From Aliivibrio salmonicida LFI1238 (GTDB lineage: Bacteria; Pseudomonadota; Gammaproteobacteria; Enterobacterales; Vibrionaceae), in assembly GCF_000196495.1 (NCBI RefSeq), contig NC_011312.1:2108001-2172000 (forward strand): DNA of 64,000 nucleotides, read 5' to 3'. Below are positions 1-8,752 of this stretch, piece after piece. Below the pieces are notes generated by a model. The model saw only the letters and a list, made by a program, of their open reading frames with translations. It ran no database searches and was not told the DNA's origin. Position numbers and translations under genes: made by a program. Each line of letters begins with the position of its first letter. Positions within the stretch are counted from its first letter, which is position 1.

Positions 1-497
1 TTGAAAGCTTTATTAACCCAATGGTCGTTATGTTTACCGTACCTATGGGGGTGTTTGGTGGCTTCTTAGGCTTAGTGGTTATGGGGCAAGGTTTAAATAT
101 TTACAGTCAAATTGGTATGATCATGTTGATAGGCATGGTGACTAAGAACGGTATTTTGATTGTTGAATTTGCCAACCAACTTCGTGATAAAGGCGTTGAG
201 CTAGAGCAAGCAATTGTTGATGCTTCTGCTCGTCGTTTACGCCCTATTTTAATGACGGCGTTTACAACACTAGCTGGTGCTATACCGTTAATTATGTCAA
301 CAGGGGCAGGCTATGAAAGTCGAGTTGCTGTAGGTACGGTTATCTTCTTTGGTATGGCCTTTGCCACCTTGGTGACGTTATTTGTTATTCCTGCGATGTA
401 TCGATTGATCTCAGGTAAAACACATTCCCCAGGTCATGTAGAAGAGTTGTTGAATAGAGAATTAGATCACGACATCAAAGGACGAATATCACACTAA
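1..497 (+). CDS. RND efflux pump inner-membrane subunit, C-terminal end (partial)
   Basis: This is the last ~165 residues of an RND (AcrB/MexB-type) proton-driven multidrug exporter; the gene runs off the left edge, with codons in frame from position 3. Visible parts are the final transmembrane helices and the conserved stretch MLIGMVTKNGILIVEFANQL followed by ARRLRPILMT, both typical of the last transmembrane bundle of RND pumps. The tail after the last helix is short and hydrophilic. The family works as a trimer with a periplasmic fusion protein and an outer-membrane channel; the fusion protein would be expected upstream, outside the window. The substrate cannot be told from this piece. Family assignment is firm, subfamily is not. 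Confidence 0.92.
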   Translation, partial: ESFINPMVVMFTVPMGVFGGFLGLVVMGQGLNIYSQIGMIMLIGMVTKNGILIVEFANQLRDKGVELEQAIVDASARRLRPILMTAFTTLAGAIPLIMSTGAGYESRVAVGTVIFFGMAFATLVTLFVIPAMYRLISGKTHSPGHVEELLNRELDHDIKGRISH

Positions 498-518
498 GTA
501 CATAGATGTGATTGATAT

Positions 519-558
519 AAAAAACCGCAAAGTAATACGATTACTTTGCGGTTTTTTT
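519..558. terminator. bidirectional intrinsic terminator between RND gene and queC
   Basis: A 13-bp GC-containing stem (AACCGCAAAGTAA paired with TTACTTTGCGGTT) with a short loop is flanked by A-rich sequence on the left and seven T on the right. It can therefore end transcription from both convergent genes. Confidence 0.9.
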
Positions 559-584
559 ATGCATGAATAAAGCAAACATCAGTA

Positions 585-1268
585 TTAAATTTTTGACTCT
601 AAGTCAGCCATTACTGATTCTTTATTTGCTAAATAGTCGTCTAAACCATTTTTGCGTAAGTCACATGATGGGCAATCACCACAGCCATCACCAATAACGC
701 CGTTATAGCACGTTAATGTTTGATTACGAACATAATCTAACTTGCCGTACTTATCGGCTAATGCCCACGTTTCCGCTTTATTTAGCCACATTAAAGGAGT
801 ATCGATTTTTAGTTTACGATCCATTCCTAATACAAGAGATTGATTAATCGATTTTACAAATTCATCTCGACAATCAGGGTAACCAGAAAAGTCAGTTTCA
901 CATACGCCCGTGATAACGCTTTCTGCACCTAATTGGTATGCATAAATACCAGCAAGAGTTAAAAATAAAATATTACGACCAGGAACAAATGAATTCGGTA
1001 AACCATTCTCTTGCAGTTCATGAGAAACCGGTATGTTATCGCGAGTTAACGAACTGACGGCCAATTCATTTAATAAACCCACATCCATGACTTTGTGAGA
1101 GGTTGCCCCTAAGTCTAAAGCGACAGATTTAGCTACTTCAATTTCTTGATTATGACGTTGGCCATAATCAAAAGTAATACAATGAACATGATCATAATGG
1201 GTAAGTGCTTGAATTAAACAAGTGGTCGAATCTTGACCGCCACTAAAAACAACAATAGCTGTAGACAT
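585..1268 (-). CDS. queC: 7-cyano-7-deazaguanine synthase
   Basis: QueC converts 7-carboxy-7-deazaguanine to preQ0 using ATP and ammonia, a step of queuosine tRNA modification in the cytoplasm. The 227-residue protein has the N-terminal PP-loop VVFSGGQDSTT that binds ATP and, near the C-terminus, the zinc-binding cysteine cluster CYNGVIGDGCGDCPSC. Its length matches the family. It is a single-gene unit convergent with the RND gene, and the terminator of the upstream gene separates it from that gene. I saw no preQ1 riboswitch in the ~105-bp leader. In E. coli queC lies in the same general neighbourhood as decR, tesB and ybaY homologues, as here. Confidence 0.96.
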   Translation of the reverse strand: MSTAIVVFSGGQDSTTCLIQALTHYDHVHCITFDYGQRHNQEIEVAKSVALDLGATSHKVMDVGLLNELAVSSLTRDNIPVSHELQENGLPNSFVPGRNILFLTLAGIYAYQLGAESVITGVCETDFSGYPDCRDEFVKSINQSLVLGMDRKLKIDTPLMWLNKAETWALADKYGKLDYVRNQTLTCYNGVIGDGCGDCPSCDLRKNGLDDYLANKESVMADLESKI

Positions 1269-1321
1269 AGGTCATTAACTCCAAGTTTTGTAATTAGTGA
1301 GCATAGTAAGGAAGAATAGAT

Positions 1322-1350
1322 AAAAAAGCCATCACGTTAATGATGGCTTT
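1322..1350 (-). terminator. intrinsic terminator of the PLP enzyme gene
   Basis: The 7-bp stem GCCATCA/TGATGGC with a small loop is followed, on the minus strand, by a run of six T. It lies 24 bp past the stop codon of the gene at 1374-2438. Confidence 0.85.
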
Positions 1351-1373
1351 GATTATGGGGTTTACTCGTAGGG

Positions 1374-2438
1374 TTACAGCTGACCTGTGCGTTCGAAGTT
1401 TTTTAACTGAGAGAGATGAGGTGTTAGGTCGCCAATATGTTTAGCTACCCATTCATCGTTATAGTATGTATCCAAATAACGGTCACCACTGTCACACAAT
1501 AAAGTCACAATAGATCCTTTTTCACCACGTTGCTCCATTTCACAAGCCAATTGTAATGCGCCATGTAAATTGGTTCCTGTTGAAGCCCCTGCTTTTCTGC
1601 CTAGAATGCCTTCTAGCCAACGTGCTGTTGCAACACTTGCTGCGTCAGGAATGGTGCGCATTTCATCAATGACGCCCGGAATAAAGCTAGGTTCCACTCG
1701 CGGACGCCCAATTCCTTCAATTTTACTTCCACATTCTAATGTTAGGTCTTTATTGCCTGTTTTATAGAAATCATGGAATACCGAATTTTCAGGATCAACC
1801 ACACACAATTTCGTGTGGTATTTTTGATATCGAATGAAGCGACCAATGGTTGCTGACGTTCCGCCAGTCCCTGGATTCATTACGATCCATGTTGGTTCAG
1901 GGTGATCTTCTAATTTCATTTGACTGAATATACTGTCAGCGATGTTATTGTTGCCACGCCAATCCGTTGCTCGCTCTGCGTAAGTAAATTGATCCATATA
2001 ATGACCATCTAACTCTTGCGCTAAACGGCGAGATTCTGCATAAATTTCATCAGAACGTTCGACAAAATGCGTTTTACCGCCATAGAACTGAATCATTTCT
2101 ATTTTTTTACTCGCGGTACAGCGAGGCACGACAGCAATAAAAGGAAGACCTAAAAGACGTGCGAAATAGGCTTCAGATACCGCAGTACTGCCTGATGAGG
2201 ATTCAATAATCGGGGTGTTAGGGCCAATCCATCCATTTGAGATGGCATAAAGGAAAAGAGATCGGGCTAAGCGATGCTTAAGTGACCCTGTTGGATGCGT
2301 ACTTTCATCCTTTAGGTAAACATAAATACCATTAAGCATTGGCAAATCAAGCTTAATGAGATGGGTATCTGCAGAGCGTTGGTAGTCCGCTTCAATTTTA
2401 CGAATAGCGTTATTAATCCAGTTATGATCTGTACACAT
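1374..2438 (-). CDS. PLP-dependent cysteine synthase-family enzyme, probable L-cysteine desulfhydrase
   Basis: This 354-residue fold-type II PLP enzyme carries PTGSLKHRLA, whose lysine (about residue 54) should bind the cofactor, a substrate-loop-like ESSSGSTAVSEAYFAR, and the phosphate-binding glycine loop NPGTGGTSATIG. It belongs to the cysteine synthase/cystathionine beta-synthase superfamily, but the sequence resembles the branch of cysteine-degrading enzymes rather than CysK. The divergent neighbour is an Lrp-type regulator similar to DecR, which in E. coli controls a cysteine-detoxifying desulfidase. That supports conversion of L-cysteine to pyruvate, ammonia and sulfide. The exact reaction is inferred from context; a synthase role is the alternative. 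Confidence 0.75.
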   Translation of the reverse strand: MCTDHNWINNAIRKIEADYQRSADTHLIKLDLPMLNGIYVYLKDESTHPTGSLKHRLARSLFLYAISNGWIGPNTPIIESSSGSTAVSEAYFARLLGLPFIAVVPRCTASKKIEMIQFYGGKTHFVERSDEIYAESRRLAQELDGHYMDQFTYAERATDWRGNNNIADSIFSQMKLEDHPEPTWIVMNPGTGGTSATIGRFIRYQKYHTKLCVVDPENSVFHDFYKTGNKDLTLECGSKIEGIGRPRVEPSFIPGVIDEMRTIPDAASVATARWLEGILGRKAGASTGTNLHGALQLACEMEQRGEKGSIVTLLCDSGDRYLDTYYNDEWVAKHIGDLTPHLSQLKNFERTGQL

Positions 2439-2557
2439 AATTCTTTTCCTTAAATATGGGCGATGTGAATAATTTACCTCTGTTACTTGAGAAAAACTTT
2501 GCTATATTTACTGTATATTAGCAGTTAAAGAGAAATAAATTCTACAGGTGGGAATGA

Positions 2558-3025
2558 ATGGGAAAGCATGAACTGGATAAAGTGGATATTACCTTACTTT
2601 CTTTACTACAAAAAGACAGTACGATTTCTCTGAGTGAACTTGCTGAGGCGGTAAACTTAACGACAACCCCTTGTTGGAAGCGATTAAAGCGCTTAGAAGA
2701 GGATGGGGTTATTGAGAAAAAAGTGGCCTTGTTAAATCCTGAGAAATTGGGACTGAGTTTTAATGCGTTTGTATTAATAAAAACATCAAATCATTCGCAT
2801 GAATGGTATTCAAAATTTGTTGATACGGTGTCTGACTTTCCCGAGGTCATGGAGTTTTATCGTATGGCTGGTGAATATGATTATATGATGAAAGTTTTAG
2901 CTGAAGACATGAAAGCTTTCGATAGCTTCTATAAGAAATTGGTTAATAGTGTAGATGGTATATCCAATGTGACCAGTACCTTCGCTATGGAACCATTGAA
3001 ATACACAACGGAATTACCTCTGTAA
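2558..3025 (+). CDS. decR: Lrp/AsnC-family regulator, DecR-like
   Basis: A 155-residue Lrp/AsnC transcription factor. The N-terminal helix-turn-helix (about residues 7-55) reads LSELAEAVNLTTTPCWKRLK, and the TTTPCWKRLKRLE recognition helix closely resembles DecR (YbaO). The C-terminal half is the RAM ligand-binding domain (FNAFVLIK through VTSTFAMEPLKY). DecR senses cysteine and activates a cysteine desulfidase. Here the gene is divergent from a probable cysteine desulfhydrase across 119 bp, so control of that gene is the obvious hypothesis. An AT-rich stretch around 2500-2525 is a likely promoter/operator area, but I could not define a site. Confidence 0.82.
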   Translation: MGKHELDKVDITLLSLLQKDSTISLSELAEAVNLTTTPCWKRLKRLEEDGVIEKKVALLNPEKLGLSFNAFVLIKTSNHSHEWYSKFVDTVSDFPEVMEFYRMAGEYDYMMKVLAEDMKAFDSFYKKLVNSVDGISNVTSTFAMEPLKYTTELPL

Positions 3026-3093
3026 TAAAAGTGAGATCAAAAATGCGCAAGAGCAATTGATGCGCCTTACGCGTTTTTAAACAGATTAAGTAC

Positions 3094-3960
3094 TTATTTG
3101 TTTTTCATTCTCATTAAGCCTTCTTGCATTGCAGATGCCACAAGTTCGCCTTTTTGGTTGAATATCTCGCCACGAACTAAGCCACGAGAACCGCTGGCGT
3201 TGGTGCTTTCAATTGAGTAAAGCAACCATTCATCCATTTTGAATGGGCGGTGGAACCACATTGAATGATCAATGGTTGCCACTTGAAAATTGGGAGTGAG
3301 CAAGCTGACTTCGTGCGGGTGAAGTGCCGTCGTTAAGAATCCCCAATCAGACGCATAAGCCAATATATATTGATGGATCAACTGGATATCAGGTAAATCA
3401 CCATTGGCTTTGATCCATAAATGTTGTGTTGGCGCTGCTTTTTTAGGGGCTAATGGATTAATGATATTTACTGGGCGAACTTCGATCGGTTTTTCGCTGC
3501 AGAATATTTTTTGTATTTGAGGTGGAAGTACGTGCTTAATTGCTTCTGCAAGTTGAGTTTCAGAGGCGAAGTTTTCAGGGCCCGCAATTTCTGGCATTTT
3601 TGATTGATGCTCAAATCCAGGTTCATCACCATGATAAGACGCCGTTAAATAGAAAATAGGGCGACCATTTTGAATGGCTTTCACTCGACGAGTGCTGAAA
3701 CTTCTGCCATCTCGTAGGTTTTCTACATCGTAGATGATGGCTTTTTCAGGATCGCCAGGATAAAGGAAATAGCTGTGAAAAGAATGCACTGTTCTGGCGT
3801 TATCAACGGTATAGCGAGCGGCCGATAAAGCCTGTCCAACGACTTGACCACCATATACTTGAGGTAAGCCTAGGTTCTCGCTTTGTCCTCTAAATAGCCC
3901 TTGTTCGAGTTGCTCTAATTGCAACAGGGTTAATAATTCATTAAGTGGTTTGTTCATCAA
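3094..3960 (-). CDS. tesB: acyl-CoA thioesterase II
   Basis: TesB hydrolyses medium- and long-chain acyl-CoA to free fatty acid and CoA in the cytoplasm. The 288-residue length and the double hot-dog layout fit the family: N-terminal GLPQVYGGQVVGQALSAA, central YLTASYHG, and C-terminal DHSMWFHRPFKMDEWLLY with SRGLVRGEIF. Two adjacent ATG codons are possible starts (MMNKP); the second is equally good. The neighbouring YbaY lipoprotein and Atl genes reproduce the E. coli tesB-ybaY-ybaZ order. Confidence 0.95.
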   Translation of the reverse strand: MMNKPLNELLTLLQLEQLEQGLFRGQSENLGLPQVYGGQVVGQALSAARYTVDNARTVHSFHSYFLYPGDPEKAIIYDVENLRDGRSFSTRRVKAIQNGRPIFYLTASYHGDEPGFEHQSKMPEIAGPENFASETQLAEAIKHVLPPQIQKIFCSEKPIEVRPVNIINPLAPKKAAPTQHLWIKANGDLPDIQLIHQYILAYASDWGFLTTALHPHEVSLLTPNFQVATIDHSMWFHRPFKMDEWLLYSIESTNASGSRGLVRGEIFNQKGELVASAMQEGLMRMKNK

Positions 3961-4218
3961 GAATGCCTTTTAAATTCTAACGTTATCGCTCTATTGTGAA
4001 ATAGATTCAGTTTGAGTTCAATAAGTTAAATAGGGTGTTAATAGGAGGAAGATCTATATCAAGGTTGTGTTATGAAATCTTATACTGAGTCAGCGTTTTG
4101 TCAAAGATGAAGTAAGGAGGAAGACAGCGTCGATTATTGGGTTTATATTTGTTGTTAGTCGGATGGAGTTGTACGTCAGAACATCGACACATATTTATAA
4201 TTAAAAGAGAGTAAAACA

Positions 4219-4707
4219 ATGAAAAAGTCATTATTAATTGCTTTATCAGTGGTTACGAGTGTTGTTATGGTTGGTTGTAATTCAACAGAAAAAACAGCGA
4301 AAGCGCCTGTTGCTTCTGAAGTGGCTGTTCAAGTTGATACCACTCAGGTAGAAGAACCTCAAGCGGTAGTTACGCAGACTGTAACGGGTTCAGTTGGCTA
4401 TCGTGAGCGTATTGCATTGCCACCAACGGCTGTTATTACCGTAACTTTGGCGGATGTATCTTTAGCTGATGCACCATCGAAAACGATTTCTGAGCAAACA
4501 TTTAAAGCGGCTGACAAATCATCGCCATTTAATTACGCTCTGGATTTCAAAACAGCAGATATTAAAGCGAATCACCGTTATTCAGTACGAGCAACGATTA
4601 TGGTTGATGGTAAATTACGTTTTACAACGGATACCAATTATGCGGTGATTACTGACCAAGAAAAAACAATGACTCAAGACCTATTGCTAAAAGGTGTACG
4701 TCAGTAA
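4219..4707 (+). CDS. YbaY-family lipoprotein
   Basis: This 162-residue protein has a lipoprotein signal peptide ending in the lipobox VMVGC, so the cysteine near residue 20 should be lipidated. A low-complexity linker of Ala/Val/Thr/Glu follows, and then a beta-rich domain beginning VTGSVGYRERIALPP, typical of the YbaY/lipoprotein family. Its function is unknown in any organism I can name. The position next to tesB and the Atl gene supports the assignment. About 260 bp upstream hold no convincing gene (see the rejected list). Confidence 0.8.
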   Translation: MKKSLLIALSVVTSVVMVGCNSTEKTAKAPVASEVAVQVDTTQVEEPQAVVTQTVTGSVGYRERIALPPTAVITVTLADVSLADAPSKTISEQTFKAADKSSPFNYALDFKTADIKANHRYSVRATIMVDGKLRFTTDTNYAVITDQEKTMTQDLLLKGVRQ

Positions 4708-4748
4708 GTCGTTATTATAAGTGATATGAAGTAATAATGTGCTTTAGA

Positions 4749-5051
4749 TTAGCGCATTATTACTTTCTTAAAATGTTCAATTCTTCCATCGTCTTTAATG
4801 CTAATCCCTTCCTCTTCTAATTTCTCTTTTTGTACGAAAAAACGTTCTCCAGTCAATGATATTTTTCCTTGTGAATTGATCACTCGATACCAAGCCAGTT
4901 TTGTATCGTTAGGCAGTTTTGCGAGTAATTTACCTACCTGTCTTGAATGGTTTGGGTACCCTGCAAGTTTGGCAAGTTGCCCATAGGTTATCACTTGTCC
5001 TTTTGGGACATGAAGAAGGTTCGTGTAAATACTTTGAACAAAGTCATTCAT
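4749..5051 (-). CDS. alkyltransferase-like protein (Atl, MGMT family)
   Basis: Atl proteins are short relatives of O6-alkylguanine-DNA alkyltransferase. They bind alkylated guanine and hand it to nucleotide excision repair, but cannot remove the alkyl group. The 100-residue protein has the winged-helix motif VITYGQLAKLAGYPNHSRQVGKLL. The active-site position reads AWYRVINSQG, so the nucleophilic cysteine of the MGMT motif PCHRV is replaced by tryptophan, the hallmark of Atl. It corresponds to E. coli ybaZ in both sequence type and neighbourhood. Confidence 0.9.
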   Translation of the reverse strand: MNDFVQSIYTNLLHVPKGQVITYGQLAKLAGYPNHSRQVGKLLAKLPNDTKLAWYRVINSQGKISLTGERFFVQKEKLEEEGISIKDDGRIEHFKKVIMR

Positions 5052-5167
5052 TGACGTAACAACCTTTTAATTAAAGTGAGGTGAATCAGTGATAAAACCC
5101 TATATTGCCGCTAAACTAAAACGATAACAAGGGTAACACCCTTAAGCTAAACCATGGAGGGGAAGCG

Positions 5168-5908
5168 ATGTTTTTGTTTGTATTGAATATTTTGTTAAGT
5201 TTGGTTCTTGTTGTTGTTGGTGTATTGGCTTTTGGGGTCAGTGGTGGCGATTTACCATTATTAGCCTTAGCGATCCCTATTTTATGGTTGTTGCCACAAG
5301 GAGGAGTCGCGACTTGGATTTTAATTGCGGGTTTGTCTTTATTTGGTTTAACGTTAAGTTACCAACCTTTTCCCTTGTCTATTTCTGTTTGGACTTTGTT
5401 TCCGCTTCTTATCGTTATCTTTTCTCATCGTAAAAGTATTCACTTGATTGTTTTTGTTGCGTCAGTGGTTATTGCTATGGAAGCGGGGATCATGGCGTTG
5501 CAGTATGAAGGAAAATTACTAGGAAGTGCGTGGGCGACGTTGACTCAAATTATTAGTGTAATTTTAGTTTGGGTTGCCGCGAGAAGTTGGAAACCGGTGA
5601 ATAAGAACGCATGGTGGCCGATAGTCCTTGTTATTCCTTTATGGATTGGTGGTTTGCAGCATGCTGCACTTGTCGCATTATCGATCACTGGATTGATTGT
5701 TTGTTTACAAAGTGTAGGGCGTTCAAAATACCACAGTTGGTTATCAATGCTTTCTTGGGTATTGCCAGTGCTAGGTTTTGCAACATTAATTATTTCACCG
5801 CAATTTGAAGTACCCAATTCGATAATGGTGTCGTGGGTGATGATTCTTTTGATCGGTTGGGTTACGGATTTCATGCTTCAAGTCGATGAAGAAGAAACGC
5901 CAGATTAA
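5168..5908 (+). CDS. multi-pass membrane protein of unknown function
   Basis: A 246-residue, strongly hydrophobic protein with about eight predicted transmembrane segments spread over its whole length and an acidic C-terminal tail (DEEETPD). It starts at an ATG preceded by a strong ribosome-binding site (GGAGGGG). I recognise no catalytic or transport motif; it appears to be a conserved Vibrionaceae-type membrane protein. It is a lone gene ending at a strong hairpin shared with the convergent zinc operon, so context gives no functional hint. Confidence 0.6.
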   Translation: MFLFVLNILLSLVLVVVGVLAFGVSGGDLPLLALAIPILWLLPQGGVATWILIAGLSLFGLTLSYQPFPLSISVWTLFPLLIVIFSHRKSIHLIVFVASVVIAMEAGIMALQYEGKLLGSAWATLTQIISVILVWVAARSWKPVNKNAWWPIVLVIPLWIGGLQHAALVALSITGLIVCLQSVGRSKYHSWLSMLSWVLPVLGFATLIISPQFEVPNSIMVSWVMILLIGWVTDFMLQVDEEETPD

Positions 5909-5941
5909 ATGGCTTTAATCTTATTTATTAGTGTTCTTTAT

Positions 5942-5974
5942 GTAACTAAAGGCTTTTTGAGGGCCTTTAGTTAC
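5942..5974. terminator. long hairpin between convergent genes, probable terminator
   Basis: There is a perfect 12-bp stem, GTAACTAAAGGC paired with GCCTTTAGTTAC, around a 9-nt loop. It lies between two convergent genes, 34 bp past one and 16 bp past the other. No long T run follows, so termination efficiency is uncertain. Confidence 0.65.
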
Positions 5975-5989
5975 ATAATCGATTAATGG

Positions 5990-6901
5990 TTATTTTAGGG
6001 CTTGAGTAATGGTATTTACATTGTGCTGCATTAGTTTTATATAGCTTGTTGCGGGCTCATCGGGGCCTGAAAGTGCATCTGAATACAGCTTTCCACCAAT
6101 GTGAGCGTGTGTTTCGTTACTTATTTGTTCGATCATTCTGTTATCAGTAATATTTTCGATAAAGACGGCTTGGATATCGTCCTTTCTTATTTGTCGAATT
6201 ATGGTTGCAACATCCGCAGCGCTGGCTTCCGATTCGGTACTTGTTCCTTGAGGTGCATAGAACGTGACATTGTAATCGCGAGAAAAATAACCAAATGCAT
6301 CATGCGGTGTGATTATGGTTCTTTTGGATTGTGGTATTTGATCCAATTCTTGATGAATGGTGATCTCTAGCTTATCCAGTTTTTGTAAATAATTATCTGC
6401 ATTTCTCTTATAATCATTGCTGTTTTTAGGGTCCGCTTTGATTAATCCCGCTTCTATATTTTTAACGTAAATTTTCACATTTTTAACACTGTTCCATGCA
6501 TGTGGGTCGTAGTTTCCATGTTGATGATCAGTTTCATGATGATGATCTTCCTCCTCCCTTGTTAACGGCGTTATTCCATTTGATGCAATGATTTCGATTC
6601 CTTTAAAATTGGAGGATTCGATTAAACGAGGCATCCAACCTTCAAATCCCAAGCCATTCATAATGACTAATTTCGCCTGTGAAATTTCTTTTGCATCAAT
6701 AGGGGTTGGTTGATAAACATGGGCATCCCCATTGGCTTTGACTAGATTAGTTATCGCAATATGGTCTCCTCCTATTTGAGATACGATATCGCCTAAAATA
6801 GAAAAGCTAGTGATCACTGGCATTTGCTCTGACGCGATGGCTGAGTGGCTAAGCCCTAGAGTGAGGGCTAATACTGGTATTGTGAACAATGTATTAGACA
6901 T
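5990..6901 (-). CDS. znuA: zinc ABC transporter substrate-binding protein (ZnuA-like)
   Basis: Periplasmic cluster A-I metal-binding protein of about 303 residues. A signal peptide ends at SAIASEQ, a conserved histidine occurs in DAHVYQP, and a His-rich loop HHHETDHQHGNYDPHAW follows, as in zinc-specific members; further ligands lie in TPHDAFGYF and FIENITDN. I chose the ATG at 6901 because it overlaps the permease stop by 8 bp (ATGTCTAA) and is followed directly by the signal peptide; a longer frame to 7021 lies inside the permease gene. It is the last gene of an ATPase-permease-binding protein operon. The His loop and the Zur box upstream favour zinc over manganese. Confidence 0.88.
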   Translation of the reverse strand: MSNTLFTIPVLALTLGLSHSAIASEQMPVITSFSILGDIVSQIGGDHIAITNLVKANGDAHVYQPTPIDAKEISQAKLVIMNGLGFEGWMPRLIESSNFKGIEIIASNGITPLTREEEDHHHETDHQHGNYDPHAWNSVKNVKIYVKNIEAGLIKADPKNSNDYKRNADNYLQKLDKLEITIHQELDQIPQSKRTIITPHDAFGYFSRDYNVTFYAPQGTSTESEASAADVATIIRQIRKDDIQAVFIENITDNRMIEQISNETHAHIGGKLYSDALSGPDEPATSYIKLMQHNVNTITQALK

Positions 6902-7775
6902 GTTTTTTCCCTGTTTGTAATTTGAGTACGTGATTAGAAATAAAGCCGCTTTGTGAACCGAAGAATAAAGAGAGCAAATAAAATACTCCCATAACGAGAA
7001 CGATGGCGGGACTGGTGGCAAAACTGAAGTAATAAGAAAGAATTAAGCCGAGGTAACAACTTAATGCGGCAATAATGAAAGCAATGATTAACATTGATCG
7101 TAATTGTTTGGACCAAAATTGAGCAATAGTGGCCGGCAATACCATCAGCCCTACCGCCATTAAGGTTCCTAATGCGTGAAATCCGGCAACAAGATTTAAG
7201 ACCAGTAAAAATAAAAAACTGAAATGAGCAACACTACTCAAACGACTTATGGTTTTAAAAAAAGCGGGATCAACACATTCAAGGACGATAGGGCGATAGA
7301 GAATCGCAAGAATACACAATGTGACGCTAGCAATGATCGTGATTAAAATCAGCGCATCGTTATTAAGAGCAAGTGTCGAACCAAAAAGAACGTGGAGTAG
7401 ATCTAAATTACTGCCTTTAGACGAAATAATAATAACGCCTAACGCGAGTGACATTAGATAAAAGGCTGCCATGCTGGAGTCTTCTCCAATTTTCGTATGG
7501 CGAGCGACTAGACCTGATAATCCGGCAACAATACATCCTGCAACTACCCCCCCAATCGTCATAGCAATAACCGATACACCTGAAATAAGAAAACCGATAG
7601 CGGCTCCAGGAAGAATAGCGTGAGACATTGCATCTCCGGTTAGGCTCATTTTTCTTAATGTAAGAAATACCCCGATAGGCGTAGCGCTTAAACTAAGAAC
7701 AACACAGCCCCATAATGCGCGTTGCATAAACGAAAACTCGATAAAAGGGTCAATTAAAAAGTGATATGACGTCAT
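6894..7775 (-). CDS. znuB: zinc ABC transporter permease (ABC-3 family, ZnuB-like)
   Basis: An integral membrane protein of 293 residues with about eight or nine transmembrane helices, of the ABC-3 metal permease family. It forms the channel that passes the metal from the binding protein into the cytoplasm. The start at 7775 is chosen because it shares a TAATG junction with the stop of the ATPase gene, indicating translational coupling; an ATG 18 bp further upstream is possible. Conserved family features include SLTGDAMSHAILPGAAIGF near the N-terminus and FHALGTLMAVGLMVLPA in the second half. Confidence 0.88.
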   Translation of the reverse strand: MTSYHFLIDPFIEFSFMQRALWGCVVLSLSATPIGVFLTLRKMSLTGDAMSHAILPGAAIGFLISGVSVIAMTIGGVVAGCIVAGLSGLVARHTKIGEDSSMAAFYLMSLALGVIIISSKGSNLDLLHVLFGSTLALNNDALILITIIASVTLCILAILYRPIVLECVDPAFFKTISRLSSVAHFSFLFLLVLNLVAGFHALGTLMAVGLMVLPATIAQFWSKQLRSMLIIAFIIAALSCYLGLILSYYFSFATSPAIVLVMGVFYLLSLFFGSQSGFISNHVLKLQTGKKHV

Positions 7776-8482
7776 TATTCGATTACCCCACAACCATGTT
7801 GATAGCCCGCCTTAGAGAGCCAAGTGGGTTGAAGAACATCACTTGTGGTACCTGCTTTAATTAATGCAGTGGCCATTAATATGGATTTATCAAAATAGTG
7901 CTGAACAAGAGAAAGATCATGAACGACTGCAATGATGGTTTTACCTTGTTTCTGGCAGTCACGAAGAACCTGCATTAAGTCAAAAACGGTTTGGCTATCA
8001 ATGGCGGTAAAGGGTTCATCAAGCAGTAATATTGACGCATCTTGCATTAGCATTCTTGCAAATAACATGCGCTGAAATTGTCCTCCAGATAATTCACTTA
8101 TTTGTCGTTTCTCCATTCCTATTAGCTTTACTGTCCTAAGTACCTCATGCAGGCGAGTATGTTCTTTGTGAGAAAAATGACGCCAGAAACTGGTTCGTAA
8201 CCAAGCACCCGCTGAAATAAATTCTTCTACTGAAATTGGGAAGTTACGTTCTATTTGATGTGATTGCGGTAGATAAGCCATTATTTTTTTGTGTTCTTTT
8301 GGGTGACTAATAGAGCCAGAAACTGGCTTTATTTGGCGCATAATCGATTTTAATAACGTCGATTTACCTGCGCCGTTTGGACCAATAATAGCGATGAAAT
8401 CTTGTGGCTGAATATCGACAGAAACAGAATCAAGTGCGAGATTATCATTGTAATAGACCGTTAAAGAGTCAATTTTAATCAT
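7775..8482 (-). CDS. znuC: zinc ABC transporter ATPase (ZnuC-like)
   Basis: ABC ATPase of 235 residues that powers the permease encoded downstream. It shows Walker A GPNGAGKST (about residue 34), the Q-loop YLPQSHQIERNFP, the signature LSGGQFQR, Walker B ILLLDEPFTAID and the switch histidine in VVHD. The Q-loop region resembles metal-type (Mn/Zn/Fe chelate) ABC ATPases. It is the first gene of the operon. About 190 bp separate its start from the Zur box shared with the divergent DUF1007 gene, leaving room for a long leader. Confidence 0.88.
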   Translation of the reverse strand: MIKIDSLTVYYNDNLALDSVSVDIQPQDFIAIIGPNGAGKSTLLKSIMRQIKPVSGSISHPKEHKKIMAYLPQSHQIERNFPISVEEFISAGAWLRTSFWRHFSHKEHTRLHEVLRTVKLIGMEKRQISELSGGQFQRMLFARMLMQDASILLLDEPFTAIDSQTVFDLMQVLRDCQKQGKTIIAVVHDLSLVQHYFDKSILMATALIKAGTTSDVLQPTWLSKAGYQHGCGVIE

Positions 8483-8653
8483 TATTTTCTCTCTACAGCA
8501 ACGAAATTAAGACAAAGTAACATATTGATATTATGAATATAACGATGGTTAATCGTTGAATAGCACTGGAAAATAACCACGATTTATTTTGTAATTTTGG
8601 AACTCTTTTTTTCATTTTAAGGCCATGAGTGAATAAGTGTTCTGTTGCTTTTG

Positions 8654-8680
8654 ATGTTATGTTATGTTATGTTATGTTAT
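8654..8680. repeat. pentanucleotide tandem repeat (TGTTA)n
   Basis: Five consecutive copies of the 5-bp unit run into the Zur-like palindrome, whose left arm is the last repeat. The repeat recreates Zur half-site-like sequence several times and could change copy number by slippage. Confidence 0.85.
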
Positions 8681-8690
8681 AACATAACAT
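8674..8690. promoter_or_regulatory. predicted Zur operator
   Basis: The palindrome ATGTTATAACATAACAT differs at one position from the core of the gammaproteobacterial Zur box as I recall it (ATGTTATAATATAACAT). It lies between the zinc ABC operon and the divergent DUF1007-NicO pair, 62 bp before the latter's start. Zinc-loaded Zur would repress one or both directions. Sequence match and context agree; binding is inferred. Confidence 0.75.
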
Positions 8691-8752
8691 TAATGCAAGC
8701 CTTCATTTATATTAAACGTAATAAGAGAGGGTAATACGAGGTATTAGATTTA

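Noticed and set aside
1269..1373. Checked the queC leader for a preQ1 riboswitch
   Set aside because: No preQ1 aptamer pattern was found; the region is mostly the terminator of the upstream gene.
3040..3075. Possible terminator between the Lrp-type regulator and tesB
   Set aside because: TGCGC/GCGCA pairing is short and interrupted, and several alternative foldings are equally weak.
4127..4214. Short frame with a hydrophobic stretch and a cysteine (LYLLLVGWSC) behind AAGGAGG, resembling a tiny lipoprotein
   Set aside because: The only possible start (TTG) is about 14 bases from the ribosome-binding site, the lipobox is poor (GWSC), and the remaining peptide is under 30 residues. Not enough to call a gene.
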